A DNA stretch of 64,000 bases from Gammaproteobacteria bacterium (GCA_018826295.1 JAHJZX010000025.1:1-64000); one strand, 5' to 3'. Shown: positions 17,807-27,957, counted from the first letter of the stretch. The notes: generated from the sequence alone by a model not told the origin. A program made the numbers and translations.

Positions 17807-20800
17807 TTATTTGGGGTGTACCTCGTCTGCTGCGTGCTCATCCGGTGCAGCATGCTGCAGCCGCTGCAGTTTTTGCTCCAGCCGTTTCGGCGAGCCGGTA
17901 TTACGGGCAAACACCATATAAGTGACAGGCACTACATATATCGTCATCAGTGTGGCCAGCGCCACGCCGGAGAAGATCACCATGCCTATTACCATCCTGC
18001 TTTCTGAGCCCGGGCCACTGGCAATAATCAGCGGAATACTACTCATGGCGGTGGTAAAGGCTGTCATCACTATAGGGCGCAGGCGTTGGCTGGCGGCTTG
18101 TTTTATCGCGCTGCTAAACTCGACACCGGCATCACGCAGCTGGTTAGCAAATTCGACAATCAGAATACCGTTTTTTGCTACCAGGCCTATTAGCATGACC
18201 AGGCCAATCTGGCTGTAAATGTTCAGCGTCATGCCGGTAAAGTATAAGCCGGATAAGGCGCCAACCAAGCCAAGTGGTACGGTGATCAGGATAACCAGTG
18301 GATGAATAAAGCTTTCAAACTGTGCCGCCAGCACCAGGTAAGTAATAAGCAGCGCCAGCACAAACACCATTAAGGTAGAACTGCCGCTTTCCTGAAACAG
18401 CAAGGACTCGCCTTTGTAATCTATACCGACGGTGTCCTGAATTTCGGTTTGTACGATATTTTCCAGATATTCCAGTGCTTCACCCAGGCTATATCCCGGT
18501 GCCATACTGGCTGTAAGGGTAATGCTGCGCATTCTGTTATAGCGGTTTAAACTGGAAGACGTGGCTTCTTCACGCAAGGTCACCAGGTTGTCCAGCGGGA
18601 TCAGCTCACCCGAGGTGTCAGAACGTAAGTAGACGTTAGTGATACTGCCAGGTGCGCTAAAGTCTTCATCCAGGCCTTCGATGATCACGTCATATTCTTT
18701 ACCCCGATCCAAAAAGGTGGTAACCCGCCGTCCGCCCAGCATGGCTTCCAACGAGCGGCCAATGGCACCTACTGAGATGCCCAAATCACCGGCCCGCTCG
18801 GTGTTAATTTCTACCAGTACCTGCGGCACGGTTTCTTTATAGTCATGATCCAGCATCAGGATGTTAGGGTTTTCTGCTGCCTTGGCAATAACGATATCGC
18901 GCCAGCGCGCCAGATCTTCATAGGTATTGCCCTGCAATACAAACTGGATTGGCCGGCCGCCACCGCCGCCGCCGCCCAAACCACTGCGCATAAAGGTAAA
19001 GGCGCGTACGTCCGGAATGGCATTTAATTTCGGGCTGACTTCGGCCATCAATTCCTGCGTGCGCCGATTACCGTTGTGCCAGTTTTCGGTGCCCACTATG
19101 GCGACGCCGCCACTGTTGCCCCAACCGGGCACCCGCACTAGCAAACGGTTAAACTCGCCATCGTGGTAATACGGCATCAACACGTCTTCTATCAGGCGCA
19201 TATTGCGGCTGTTGCTGTTATAGCTGGCGCCCTCGGCCGGGCTCATCATGACAAAAAAGGTGCCGCGGTCTTCCTGCGGTGCCAGTTCGCTGGGTAGTAA
19301 GCGCACCAGCATGTAGCTGGCAACAAAGCATAACGCGACCACTATCATCACTGGCCAGCTTGTGCCACACACGACGTTCAGCTGGCGCTGATAGGCGGCT
19401 TCCAGTTTATGAAAGGCACCATGCAGCCATAGCCCCAGTTTACTTTCGCGTTTTTGATGCGTCAGCAACTTGCTGCACAGCATAGGTGATAATGTCAGGG
19501 CAGTAACACTGGAAAAAGCAACTGCAGCGGCTATGGCCAGGGCAAATTCGGTAAAGAGTTTGCCCAGCTGGCCCTGCATAAACACCAGCGGCACAAACAC
19601 CGAAATCAGTACCAGCGTAGTGGCCACAACGGCGAAGCCCACTTCACGGGCACCGCGATAAGACGCCAGCAGTGGGTGCTCGCCAAGTTCAATACGGCGG
19701 TAAATGTTTTCCAGCACCACAATAGAGTCATCTACCACCAGGCCAATGGCCAATACCATCGCCAATAGCGTCAGGAGGTTGACGGAAAAATCCAGTGCAA
19801 ATAACACGGTAACGGCAGCAACCAGGGCTACCGGCACGGTAACCGCCGGGATAAACGTCGCGCGGATGTTACCCAGAAACAGAAAGATCACCACCACAAC
19901 CAGCGTCATGGCAATAGCCAGGGTGTTGTATACCTCTTTTATTGATTCGGCGATAAATAATGACGAATCATAACCCGGCTCAATGGTCGTGCCTTCCGGT
20001 AGCGTCGGTTTGATACGCTCCATCTCGGCCCGGGCGGCTCTGACAACTTCAAGAGTGTTGGCCTTGGACTGTTTAATAATGCCGATACCCAGCAGGTTTT
20101 TACCATCGCCACGAAACTCACTTTCCTCATTTTCTGAGGTAAGCAACACGTCGGCTACTTCACCGAGCCGCACCAGATAATTATTGGCGCCGCGCTTAAT
20201 CACCAGCCGGCGAAAATCCTGCTGCGATTTATAGCTGCGCTCAACCCGTACCGTAAAGTCACGGTCATCCGATTTAATATTACCGGCCGGCAGCTCAACG
20301 TTTTCTGCCCGCAGCACGCTTTCAATGTCTTGTACTGTTACGCCGCGCGCTGCCATGGCATCGCGATTAAGCCAAATTCGCATGGCATAATCGCGCGAGC
20401 CACCCAGTTGCAGCCGCGCCACACCGTCTACCACAGAAAAACGTTCCACTATGTAGCGTTTAGCGTAGTCGGTCAGTTCCAGTGTGGTCATCGACTCGCT
20501 GTTCAGTACAAACCAGGCGATGGTGTCTTCATCGTCACTGGCTTTGGATACTTCTGGTGGGTCGGCTTGATCCGGCAGGTTATTTAATGCCCGTGATACG
20601 CGGTCGCGCACATCGTTGGCGGCGGAGTCTATGTCGCGTTCAACATTAAACTCGATAGAAATATTAGAACGGCCATTGCGACTGGTAGAGGTGATATTTT
20701 TTATACCTTCGACCCCACTGATGCGGTCTTCTAATAGCTGGGTGATTTTTGATTCAACAATTTCTGCTGAGGCACCCGGGTAATTAGTGCTGATGCTGAC

Positions 20801-20932
20801 GATAGGCGAATCGATATCCGGGTATTCGCGCAGTGGCAACATGGTAAAACAGACAATGCCGAACACCAATAACAACAAATTGACGACAGTGGCAAAAACC
20901 GGTCGTTTAACTGAGGTATCTGAAAGCCACAT
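17807..20932 (-). CDS. RND multidrug efflux permease (HAE1/AcrB-like)
   Basis: A 1041-residue inner-membrane proton antiporter that expels drugs or other amphipathic compounds through an adaptor and an outer-membrane channel. The N-terminal helix is SDTSVKRPVFATVVNLLLL. Two porter regions and twelve helices follow, with the proton-relay Asp pair in GLVVDDSIVVLENIYRR in TM4. A glycine-rich GLGGGGGGGRPIQF segment (about residues 655-668) and the second-half motif VMLIGLVAKNGILIVEFA are present. The start is two bases from the adaptor stop. No outer-membrane partner gene is adjacent, so a TolC from elsewhere is needed. The substrate cannot be told from sequence. Confidence 0.93.
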   Translation of the reverse strand: MWLSDTSVKRPVFATVVNLLLLVFGIVCFTMLPLREYPDIDSPIVSISTNYPGASAEIVESKITQLLEDRISGVEGIKNITSTSRNGRSNISIEFNVERDIDSAANDVRDRVSRALNNLPDQADPPEVSKASDDEDTIAWFVLNSESMTTLELTDYAKRYIVERFSVVDGVARLQLGGSRDYAMRIWLNRDAMAARGVTVQDIESVLRAENVELPAGNIKSDDRDFTVRVERSYKSQQDFRRLVIKRGANNYLVRLGEVADVLLTSENEESEFRGDGKNLLGIGIIKQSKANTLEVVRAARAEMERIKPTLPEGTTIEPGYDSSLFIAESIKEVYNTLAIAMTLVVVVIFLFLGNIRATFIPAVTVPVALVAAVTVLFALDFSVNLLTLLAMVLAIGLVVDDSIVVLENIYRRIELGEHPLLASYRGAREVGFAVVATTLVLISVFVPLVFMQGQLGKLFTEFALAIAAAVAFSSVTALTLSPMLCSKLLTHQKRESKLGLWLHGAFHKLEAAYQRQLNVVCGTSWPVMIVVALCFVASYMLVRLLPSELAPQEDRGTFFVMMSPAEGASYNSNSRNMRLIEDVLMPYYHDGEFNRLLVRVPGWGNSGGVAIVGTENWHNGNRRTQELMAEVSPKLNAIPDVRAFTFMRSGLGGGGGGGRPIQFVLQGNTYEDLARWRDIVIAKAAENPNILMLDHDYKETVPQVLVEINTERAGDLGISVGAIGRSLEAMLGGRRVTTFLDRGKEYDVIIEGLDEDFSAPGSITNVYLRSDTSGELIPLDNLVTLREEATSSSLNRYNRMRSITLTASMAPGYSLGEALEYLENIVQTEIQDTVGIDYKGESLLFQESGSSTLMVFVLALLITYLVLAAQFESFIHPLVILITVPLGLVGALSGLYFTGMTLNIYSQIGLVMLIGLVAKNGILIVEFANQLRDAGVEFSSAIKQAASQRLRPIVMTAFTTAMSSIPLIIASGPGSESRMVIGMVIFSGVALATLMTIYVVPVTYMVFARNTGSPKRLEQKLQRLQHAAPDEHAADEVHPK

Positions 20933-20934
20933 AA

Positions 20935-21987
20935 TCAGCCTCCAACCCTGTTAATCGCCACACCAGAGCGCAGTTTTTGCGTGCCTTCTACCACGACTTC
21001 ATCGCCTTGCTGCAGGCCGCTGATAATTTCAACCCAGCCCGGCGTGCGCTGGCCAATAACCACTTCTACCTGGCTGACGGTGTTATCTGCGGCAACTTTA
21101 TACACAAATTGCTTTTGTTGCTGCGGTACCAGAGCGCGCTCGGAAATTTGCATCGCCATGTGGTTGTCCAATTCTAATTGTACATTTAACAACATACCGG
21201 GACGCAGGCGCAGATCGGCATTGGCTATAGTGCCATGTACCGTTACCGTGCGGGTGAGCGGATCAATCCGGGTATCAATAGCGCTGACAGTGCCGTTAAA
21301 ACGAATATCACCATAGGCGGCATTGGTAACAAAAAGTGGCATGCCAACGTTTATCTCGGCCAGATAATGTTCTGCTACGCTAAAGGCAACACGCAGCACA
21401 TTTAAATCATCCAGAGTTGTAATGGTGGTGCCGCTATTAACGTAAGCTCCTACGCTGACCTGACGCAGTCCAAGGTAGCCACTGAAGGGCGCGCTAATGG
21501 TCATCTCGGCTAATTGTGCTCGGGCAATATCCAGTTGTGCCAGGGTAGTATTCACCTTAGTTTGTTGCTCATCGAGCAATGACTGGGCAGTAGCCTGGGT
21601 AGTGGCAAGATTTTTTAACCGGTTAAGCTGGCGTTTTTGCTCGTCCAGTACGCCTTCGAGTTCGGTTACCCGGGCCCGCTCCTGTACATCATGTAAGCGT
21701 GCAATAACATCACCGCGTTGTACCGCTTTGCCTTCGCGTACATTAAGTTCAGTAATAAAGTCGCTGGTGGGGGCAATCAGGCTGATAGAGTGGTTGGCAA
21801 TACCGGTACCAAGTGAGCTGACGCTGCGGATCATCGGTTTGGTTTCGACCTTAGCGGTGGTAACAGCAACAACCGGCGCATTACGTTGGCCGCCCTGCTG
21901 TTGTCCAGGTGCCAGATACAGATAGCCGATAAACAGCAGCAAGGTAAACAGTATTGTCCAGATTAATTTAGAATGTAATTTTGCCAC
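20935..21987 (-). CDS. RND efflux periplasmic adaptor (membrane fusion protein)
   Basis: A 350-residue adaptor linking the RND pump to its outer-membrane channel. It has an N-terminal membrane anchor (LIWTILFTLLLFIGYLYLA). A lipoyl-type half motif (ELNVREGKAVQRGDVIARLH) and a coiled-coil hairpin follow (about 105-165), then the second lipoyl half (TISAPFSGYLGLRQVSVGAYV), a beta-barrel domain and the membrane-proximal GLQQGDEVVVEGTQKLRSG. It is the first gene of the two-gene operon, two bases ahead of the permease. No local regulator gene is seen. Confidence 0.92.
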   Translation of the reverse strand: MAKLHSKLIWTILFTLLLFIGYLYLAPGQQQGGQRNAPVVAVTTAKVETKPMIRSVSSLGTGIANHSISLIAPTSDFITELNVREGKAVQRGDVIARLHDVQERARVTELEGVLDEQKRQLNRLKNLATTQATAQSLLDEQQTKVNTTLAQLDIARAQLAEMTISAPFSGYLGLRQVSVGAYVNSGTTITTLDDLNVLRVAFSVAEHYLAEINVGMPLFVTNAAYGDIRFNGTVSAIDTRIDPLTRTVTVHGTIANADLRLRPGMLLNVQLELDNHMAMQISERALVPQQQKQFVYKVAADNTVSQVEVVIGQRTPGWVEIISGLQQGDEVVVEGTQKLRSGVAINRVGG

Positions 21988-22197
21988 TATAACCCCGTGA
22001 AACAGCTAATTTTAATATACTGCCTTATTGTATGGAATAAACCGGGTTTTAGATTTCCTGTTATCGCAGTGACTACGGCATTGGTCGCTTGAATGAGCCA
22101 TACCGCAATACGAAATGGCCAGAATATCGCCATAAACAGCTTTAAATTTATTCGAAGGCGCAATATGCTCCAATGCAGAATTGATAAGGAGATGTGA

Positions 22198-22860
22198 ATG
22201 CAACCGGTGCAAATTCAGTCCAGTGCCAGCAGAGGCGGCGCAAAATTATTGCTCTGCAGTGCAGGGGCCATGTTGTTGCTAAGTATTATTGGTATTGGGT
22301 TGGAGCAACTAAGCTGGTGGTTTTTGTTATTGATTGTGGCCAGCGTGCTGGGCGTTTTTGCCGGCTGGGCCAAACTGGCCGAGCCGAAATATTTTTTGCA
22401 GCTTGACGATGAAGGCGTACGATTTTATCACCGGCTGGGTAGTTGGCAGTTGCCCTGGCAAAGCTTTTTGTACAGTGGCGTGCCGCAGCTCAATCAGGTC
22501 AATATGGCGTTTATCGCTTTTAAACTGACTGACTACGATGTACTGTTACAACATATACCGCGGCGCCTGGCGGTAAAGCTAATGACAGAGCAACGGCCGC
22601 TGTACATTGAAGCCGTGCGCCTGGGCTGTGCGACAGGCCAGTGCGCAACTGAGCTGCTGAGCGAAAAAGATTATTTTGACACGGCAACACAGCGCTATCA
22701 CGGTATTGCCGCTGCATTTGCCTGGCGGATGCAGCGCTTAGCTGAGGCAACCGGGTTTGAGGTCTTTGTACCGGTAAGTCTGGGCGATGCTGAGACACAA
22801 CAGTTATGTCGGCAAATTAACCAGTACAGGCTACAATTAATACGTAATACAGTAACCTAG
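22198..22860 (+). CDS. DUF2982-like membrane protein of unknown function
   Basis: A 220-residue protein with two adjacent hydrophobic helices (about residues 15-60: KLLLCSAGAMLLLSIIGIG and WWFLLLIVASVLGVFAGW), then a soluble domain with LQLDDEGVRFYHRLGSWQLPWQ. This resembles the DUF2982 proteins of Shewanella and Vibrio; I make that link from memory of the fold pattern and am only moderately sure. An AAGGAG site precedes the ATG by six bases. The gene starts 210 bases from the divergent RND adaptor. The function is unknown. Confidence 0.65.
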   Translation: MQPVQIQSSASRGGAKLLLCSAGAMLLLSIIGIGLEQLSWWFLLLIVASVLGVFAGWAKLAEPKYFLQLDDEGVRFYHRLGSWQLPWQSFLYSGVPQLNQVNMAFIAFKLTDYDVLLQHIPRRLAVKLMTEQRPLYIEAVRLGCATGQCATELLSEKDYFDTATQRYHGIAAAFAWRMQRLAEATGFEVFVPVSLGDAETQQLCRQINQYRLQLIRNTVT

Positions 22861-22919
22861 ACACTACAGAGTGTCTGTATCATAATATTACAATCCGTTT
22901 ATGTAATGCAGGGCAGTGA

Positions 22920-23255
22920 ATGAACAATTACGAAAAAGCGTTTTTGGTAAGTGGTCGTAATACTTTGATCCACAAAAATAAAAAGCTGGATTTGGTGGTC
23001 GTTAACGACGACGACGATCCGGTTATTGTAGTAACCCGGCATGGTGTAAAGCCTTTTAATGAATCGGTACCCGCTAACCGGGCTGAAGCAAAAGAGCGTT
23101 ATTTAGAGTTGGTGGATATTTCCAGCTCGGACGTTTTTGGCGAAGCGAAAACTCTGTTGTTTATCCAGGCGATAAACAATAAAGAATATAAAGTTGATTA
23201 CAGCAAAAAAGATTCGGATTTGTTTATCCGCATCCACCAGGAAAATTATATCTGA
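22920..23255 (+). CDS. Small soluble protein of unknown function (111 residues)
   Basis: I do not recognise this protein. It has no signal peptide or membrane helix. It is charged, with an acidic run VVVNDDDDPVIVVTRHG near residue 30, an alpha-helical middle (NRAEAKERYLELVD), and a C-terminal half rich in Lys and Asp. Codon use and length make it a credible gene, though the bases before its ATG (GGGCAGTGA) give only a weak ribosome site. It lies 59 bases after the DUF2982-like gene and 108 bases before the FapA gene, all on the plus strand. Confidence 0.6.
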   Translation: MNNYEKAFLVSGRNTLIHKNKKLDLVVVNDDDDPVIVVTRHGVKPFNESVPANRAEAKERYLELVDISSSDVFGEAKTLLFIQAINNKEYKVDYSKKDSDLFIRIHQENYI

Positions 23256-23363
23256 AGAACGGGTATAAAATTGCCTTTCCAGCCGATGCAGTGCTTGCCT
23301 TTGGGCCGGTTATTTGTTTCAGTAGATGTGCTTTAGTGCAGTAACCTTAAAGTGTGAAGCCAT

Positions 23364-25022
23364 ATGCAATTTACCGAGCAAAATAACAGTATAAAAATAA
23401 CCGTGCCTGTAACCCTGGACGCGCTAAACGCGAATGACCTGAATAGCGCAATCCAACAGGCGGGGTATTCCCGCTGTTTGGTAATTCAGGAGCAACTGAC
23501 CAATTTATTGGTTGAATACCAGCAAATTCAGCAAAAAATTAAAGAGCAACTCAAGCCTTTAGGCACGCCGCTTACCTATCGTATAGCCGAAAAAAAAGAT
23601 GCTGAATTAGCCTTTGAAATTGCCGAAGATCATAGCTCTGCCGCGGCAGTTATTACTGCTGCCTGGGGCGGCGCGCCGGTGTCGGCTAATTCTTTGGTGA
23701 AAGGTGCGCAGGAAGCCGGCGTAGTATTTGGTTTCAGTAAAGATCACATTATTAAACTGGTCAGTCACGCCAGCAAAGCAGAGCCCGGTAGCCGGGTTAA
23801 GCTGATCATAGCAAAAGGGCGGCCGGTCAAAAATGGCGAAAACTCGCGTTTTGAGGCCATGATGGCTGAAATGCAAAGCCGGCGAAACCGGCCGGTTGTG
23901 CAGTCAGATGATAAAGCCGATTTACGCGATTTTGGCGTTATTCCTTCAGTTAAAACCGGTGAGGCTCTGGTACGGCGCCATCCGCCGACGCCGGGTATAG
24001 ATGGTATGACAGTCACCGGCACTCTGTTGCCGGCGGTGCCGGGACAGGTGATTGAATGGAGTCTGGGCGAGGGCGTTGAATTAGCCGCGCAAGATCCAGA
24101 TCTTCTGCTGGCTGCCCGTGATGGTTTACCGCGCATGATTGAACATGGCGCTACCGTAGATGAAGTCTTTACCGTCAAGAATGTCGATTTGGCAACCGGT
24201 CACATTATTTTTAAAGGTTCAGTCGTCGTCAACGGCGACGTAACTGAAGGCATGAAGGTTGTTGCCGGTGGCAATGTGTTTGTAAAAGGCTTTGTCGAAG
24301 GCACCTTAATTGACGCCGGTGGCGACATTACAGTAGGTGGCTCTATTATCGGTCATCAGCTGGCTTCAGCCGAGAAAGACAGCAGTTACAGTACCACGCT
24401 GCAAGCTAAAGGCGATATCCAGTGTAATCTGGCACAATATGCCCGCTTTGTTACTGACGGTAATTTGTATATTAATAAACAAATTATGCATTGTGCTGTG
24501 GCTGCAGCAAAAGTTTATGCCGGCCCCGAAGATAACCCGAATGGCAAGGTGATAGGTGGCTATTTTTATCTGGATTACGGTATTCATACCGGCAATTTGG
24601 GCGCGCCATCCAGCAGTAATGTTCTGATCGAACTGAACCGGATGATAGATCCGATAGCAGAAAAGCAGGACGTGTTACGCAGCAGCATTACTGCGGCGAA
24701 AAAAGACATGCAGGATATCCGCGAACAACTGGATAAACTGAAAAAAATAGAAGGCAATGCCCAGATTGACGCCAGACGTCAGGAATTGACGGCCGACTTT
24801 GAAGAGCATAAAAGTGTCGCACTGGCACTAATTAATGATGTTAAGCAGCTTGAAGCACAACGGCAGCAAAAGCTGGCTGAAACAGTAATAGTTGCACGTC
24901 AGCAATTGTATTCAGCGGTCGAAGTGCATTTTGGCACCGATCAAATCCGCAGCCGTCGCGAATACGGTCCATCAAAAATTCTGCTGGTTGACGGTAGCCC
25001 GGCAATAGAAGCGTTTTTTTAA
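23364..25022 (+). CDS. FapA family (DUF342) beta-helix protein
   Basis: A 552-residue DUF342/FapA protein. The N-terminal part (about 1-190) is mixed alpha/beta. The middle (about 195-420) is a beta-helix of short Gly/Val-rich repeats, seen as FKGSVVVNGDVTEGMKVVAGG, then NVFVKGFVEGTLIDAGGDITVGG, continuing to about residue 400. The C-terminal region (about 425-510) is a coiled coil. It ends with a short tail, KILLVDGSPAIEAFF. Members such as Vibrio FapA act in polar-flagellum control, but most are uncharacterised. A flagellar or cell-surface-polarity role is possible here but only inferred. Its upstream neighbours do not define its job. Confidence 0.82.
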   Translation: MQFTEQNNSIKITVPVTLDALNANDLNSAIQQAGYSRCLVIQEQLTNLLVEYQQIQQKIKEQLKPLGTPLTYRIAEKKDAELAFEIAEDHSSAAAVITAAWGGAPVSANSLVKGAQEAGVVFGFSKDHIIKLVSHASKAEPGSRVKLIIAKGRPVKNGENSRFEAMMAEMQSRRNRPVVQSDDKADLRDFGVIPSVKTGEALVRRHPPTPGIDGMTVTGTLLPAVPGQVIEWSLGEGVELAAQDPDLLLAARDGLPRMIEHGATVDEVFTVKNVDLATGHIIFKGSVVVNGDVTEGMKVVAGGNVFVKGFVEGTLIDAGGDITVGGSIIGHQLASAEKDSSYSTTLQAKGDIQCNLAQYARFVTDGNLYINKQIMHCAVAAAKVYAGPEDNPNGKVIGGYFYLDYGIHTGNLGAPSSSNVLIELNRMIDPIAEKQDVLRSSITAAKKDMQDIREQLDKLKKIEGNAQIDARRQELTADFEEHKSVALALINDVKQLEAQRQQKLAETVIVARQQLYSAVEVHFGTDQIRSRREYGPSKILLVDGSPAIEAFF

Positions 25023-25124
25023 CGGTATTAGCGATAATCAGTCGCTGCTGTGCGGTGCAGTTAGCTGCGCGACGGCTGCTATTGGCGTACCCTTAAGCGA
25101 AGTAAGGCAGTAAGGTGTAACAGC

Positions 25125-25889
25125 GTGAAATTTTTATCTGTGTTAATTTTGGCCATCATGTTGCCGTCGGGTCTGCAGGCAGCTGAATGTAATATGGCCT
25201 TTGTGCACGGTATTCTTATTGCTCCTGATCATATCCGTATTCTGCAAAACAACCGTACACATGTGCAGATTAATGCCGATCAGCAGTTATTTATTCGTGG
25301 CGAATGGATAACGCTGGCCGAAGCCGATACAGCATTGCTGCAGCAGTACAGCCAGGATTTGCGCAAGTTTGTACCTGAAATAGTTAGCATTGCAGTAGAC
25401 GGTGTAGAGCTGGGCTTATCCAGTGTTGAAGCTATGTTTACCGGCATTGGCAGTAAAGCCCAGCAGGCGGAATGGCGTGAACTGGTGCGTGAAACGACTT
25501 TTCAGTGGATGTCGCGCTTTGTCCGCACTAATGAGCATTTCTATCTGGCGCCGCAAAGTCTGCAAGAACTGGATTACTTTCTTAATGATGAACTCAAACC
25601 GCAGTTAGACAATCTGGCCCGGCATACGGTAGGCGCTGTCTGGGGAGCACTGCGCGATGCGTTACGTCACTCTGATAATAACTTTGAACGTGCCGATAGC
25701 CAGGAATGGCAGTCGGTAGGCCAGCTGGTGGATAAAATTAATCTTGGCCTGGACGCCAAAGTAGTAGAAATGGAAACTAAATCCGCCTTATTTTGCCAGC
25801 GCATGCAGGAGCTGGATCAGGTAGAGCAAGCGTTGCAACAACGCATACCGGCATTAAAGTCGTACGATGTACTGGCGCTAAAAGATTAA
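25125..25889 (+). CDS. YggN-like periplasmic protein (DUF2884)
   Basis: A 254-residue protein with a clear signal peptide (MKFLSVLILAIMLPSGLQAAEC), predicted to be exported to the periplasm. The mature N-terminus (CNMAFVHGILIAPDHIRIL) and a long helical C-terminal half fit the YggN family, whose function is unknown. The gene follows FapA after 102 bases. That gap ends in AAGGTGTAACAGC, giving a moderate ribosome site. The stop overlaps the stop of the convergent aspartoacylase-like gene by four bases. Confidence 0.75.
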   Translation: MKFLSVLILAIMLPSGLQAAECNMAFVHGILIAPDHIRILQNNRTHVQINADQQLFIRGEWITLAEADTALLQQYSQDLRKFVPEIVSIAVDGVELGLSSVEAMFTGIGSKAQQAEWRELVRETTFQWMSRFVRTNEHFYLAPQSLQELDYFLNDELKPQLDNLARHTVGAVWGALRDALRHSDNNFERADSQEWQSVGQLVDKINLGLDAKVVEMETKSALFCQRMQELDQVEQALQQRIPALKSYDVLALKD

Positions 25890-26938
25890 ACTACACCATA
25901 TTCCTCGCCCAACACCGGCGGCATGGCGTTATCTACTTCGTCGTTAATGGCGTCCAGCGTTTTTTCGGCCTCAGCCAATGAACTGACTTCGGCAACATGA
26001 AACAGTGCTTCTCCTTCGTTAACCAGTGGTAAGTTGTTGCGGCCTATGACTATGCCATCAAAGGTGGCGGTGACGGTTACTTCAAAGTCGGAGTAGGGCG
26101 AGTAGATATGTGCCATGGTGTCGCCGGTTTTAACTGTCTGTCCCAAACCAACATAGTAGCGTGCTATGCCATCGTGTTCGGCCCGCACCCAGCTGCTTTT
26201 CTTCGAAAATAATGAGCGTGTTGCAGGTTTGCGCCGGCCGGCTCTTAACATGCCTAAATCTGTCATAACATTAAGTATGCCACGCACGCCGATATTAATA
26301 GCCTGCTCATCAAAGCGCAGCGCTTCGCCGGCTTCGTACAGCAGTATAGGTATGCCAAGGCTATTGGCGGTGCCACGCATGGTGCCTTCACGAGAGGCAG
26401 CTTTAATAATGATTGGCGCGTTAAACACTTCAGCCATTTGCAGCGCCGTTTTATCTTTGGCACTGGCGCGTACCTGCGGCAGGTTAGAGCGGTGAATGGC
26501 ACCGGTGTGTAAATCTATGGCGTGGGTGCATTTTTTTAAAATTTTGTCAGTAAACTGAAATGCCATCCTGCTGCCAAGCGAGCCTTTTTCACTGCCCGGA
26601 AAGCTGCGGTTTAAATCACGCCGATCGGGCAAGTAGCGTGACTGCTGCACAAAACCAAAGGTATTAACAATAGGCACTACGATTAACGTGCCTTTTAGCT
26701 GGCTTAGCCGTGGTAATTTCAGCAGCCGGCGGCAAATTTCGACACCATTAATTTCGTCACCGTGTAAGGCTGCGGCCACCAACAACACCGGGCCCTCTTT
26801 GCGGCCATGTATCACATGAGCGCCAATATTCAGTTCGGTGTGGGTGTATAACTTGCCAAAAGGTATGTCTACCACGGCACGACTGCCGGGAGGGATACTG
26901 CTGTTACCAAGACTAAAGGCTGCTCTGCCGGTTTGCAT
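25886..26938 (-). CDS. Succinylglutamate desuccinylase/aspartoacylase family zinc hydrolase
   Basis: A 350-residue M14-like carboxypeptidase/aspartoacylase family protein. The zinc-site pattern is visible: LHGDEINGVEICRRL (His and Glu ligands) and AIDLHTGAIHRSNLPQVRA (third His). The C-terminal domain has a lipoyl-like beta fold (GQTVKTGDTMAHIYSP). It overlaps rimK through TAATG, so the pair is translationally coupled. In many marine Gammaproteobacteria this hydrolase is paired with rimK, which hints that it trims glutamate or a related acyl group from the RimK product. The substrate remains unknown. Confidence 0.82.
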   Translation of the reverse strand: MQTGRAAFSLGNSSIPPGSRAVVDIPFGKLYTHTELNIGAHVIHGRKEGPVLLVAAALHGDEINGVEICRRLLKLPRLSQLKGTLIVVPIVNTFGFVQQSRYLPDRRDLNRSFPGSEKGSLGSRMAFQFTDKILKKCTHAIDLHTGAIHRSNLPQVRASAKDKTALQMAEVFNAPIIIKAASREGTMRGTANSLGIPILLYEAGEALRFDEQAINIGVRGILNVMTDLGMLRAGRRKPATRSLFSKKSSWVRAEHDGIARYYVGLGQTVKTGDTMAHIYSPYSDFEVTVTATFDGIVIGRNNLPLVNEGEALFHVAEVSSLAEAEKTLDAINDEVDNAMPPVLGEEYGVV

Positions 26939-27855
26939 TAGCCGGTTCCTTTTGTGTTCAGTTTGCGCCGGCTCTTATGCCGGGCGACTTGCTGCTCAAG
27001 GTAAACAATCGTCAGGTCGGCAATGTCTTTATCGGTTGCCGTTTCAATACCTTCCAGCCCTGGCGAGCTGTTTACTTCCATCACCACAGGGCCATGATTA
27101 GAGCGCAGTAAATCTACCCCGGCCACATCTAAGCCCATGGTTTTGGCAGCACGCATCGCCGTGCTGCGTTCTTCTTTGCTCAGCCGCACGGTCGAGGCTG
27201 TACCGCCGCGGTGCAGGTTAGAGCGAAACTCACCGGCTTTAGCCTGCCGTTTCATGGCTGCAACCACTTTATTGCCGATAACAAAGCAGCGAATGTCAGC
27301 GCCACTGGCTTCTTTAATGTATTCCTGCACCAGGATGTTGGCGTTTAACCCCATAAAGGCTTCAATCACACTCTCGGCGGCGGTGCGGGTTTCGGCTAAC
27401 ACAACGCCAATACCCTGGGTGCCTTCCAACAGTTTTATTACCAGCGGCGCGCCGCCAACCATATCGATAAGATCAGGAATATCGCCGGGCTTATCTGCAA
27501 AGCCGGTGACTGGCAGGCCAATGCCCTGGCGGGCCAGCAGTTGCATGCTGCGCAGCTTATCGCGTGCCCGGCTAATGGCGACCGACTCGTTCAGGCTATA
27601 CACACCCATCATTTCAAATTGCCGCAGAACTGCTGTGCCATAAAAGGTAATAGAAGCGCCAATACGTGGGATCACAGCATCAAAGCCAGCCAGCACTTCT
27701 CCTTTGTGGTGAATAGACGAATTGCTGCGGTTAATATTCATATAGCAGGCCAGCGGATCTATCACCTGTACCTGATGACCGCGCTCTGTTGCTGCTTCCA
27801 CCAGCCGTTTGGTGGAGTACAACTGGGCGTTGCGCGATAAAATCGCAATTTTCAT
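26938..27855 (-). CDS. rimK: Ribosomal protein S6 glutamate ligase RimK
   Basis: RimK is an ATP-grasp ligase that adds glutamate residues to the C-terminus of ribosomal protein S6; in some bacteria its activity responds to c-di-GMP. The 305-residue protein matches the family throughout: [20 protein letters not shown], an ATP-grasp core with [20 protein letters not shown], the substrate loop [22 protein letters not shown] segment, and [15 protein letters not shown] near the C-terminus. It is first in a two-gene coupled unit with the aspartoacylase-like enzyme. Confidence 0.95.
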   Translation of the reverse strand: MKIAILSRNAQLYSTKRLVEAATERGHQVQVIDPLACYMNINRSNSSIHHKGEVLAGFDAVIPRIGASITFYGTAVLRQFEMMGVYSLNESVAISRARDKLRSMQLLARQGIGLPVTGFADKPGDIPDLIDMVGGAPLVIKLLEGTQGIGVVLAETRTAAESVIEAFMGLNANILVQEYIKEASGADIRCFVIGNKVVAAMKRQAKAGEFRSNLHRGGTASTVRLSKEERSTAMRAAKTMGLDVAGVDLLRSNHGPVVMEVNSSPGLEGIETATDKDIADLTIVYLEQQVARHKSRRKLNTKGTG

Positions 27856-27957
27856 GCGCTCTCCGATAAGCGAAAATTAATGCCGCTATTGTAGAAGGCC
27901 GCGACTAGCCTGACAGCAGAAATACCTTTGCTGACGTTAAATAAAGTGCTTGCCTTT

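Noticed and set aside
21497-21925. 142-residue plus-strand frame inside the RND adaptor gene
   Set aside because: It is Ser/Arg/Cys-rich, typical of an antisense shadow, and overlaps a clear adaptor protein.
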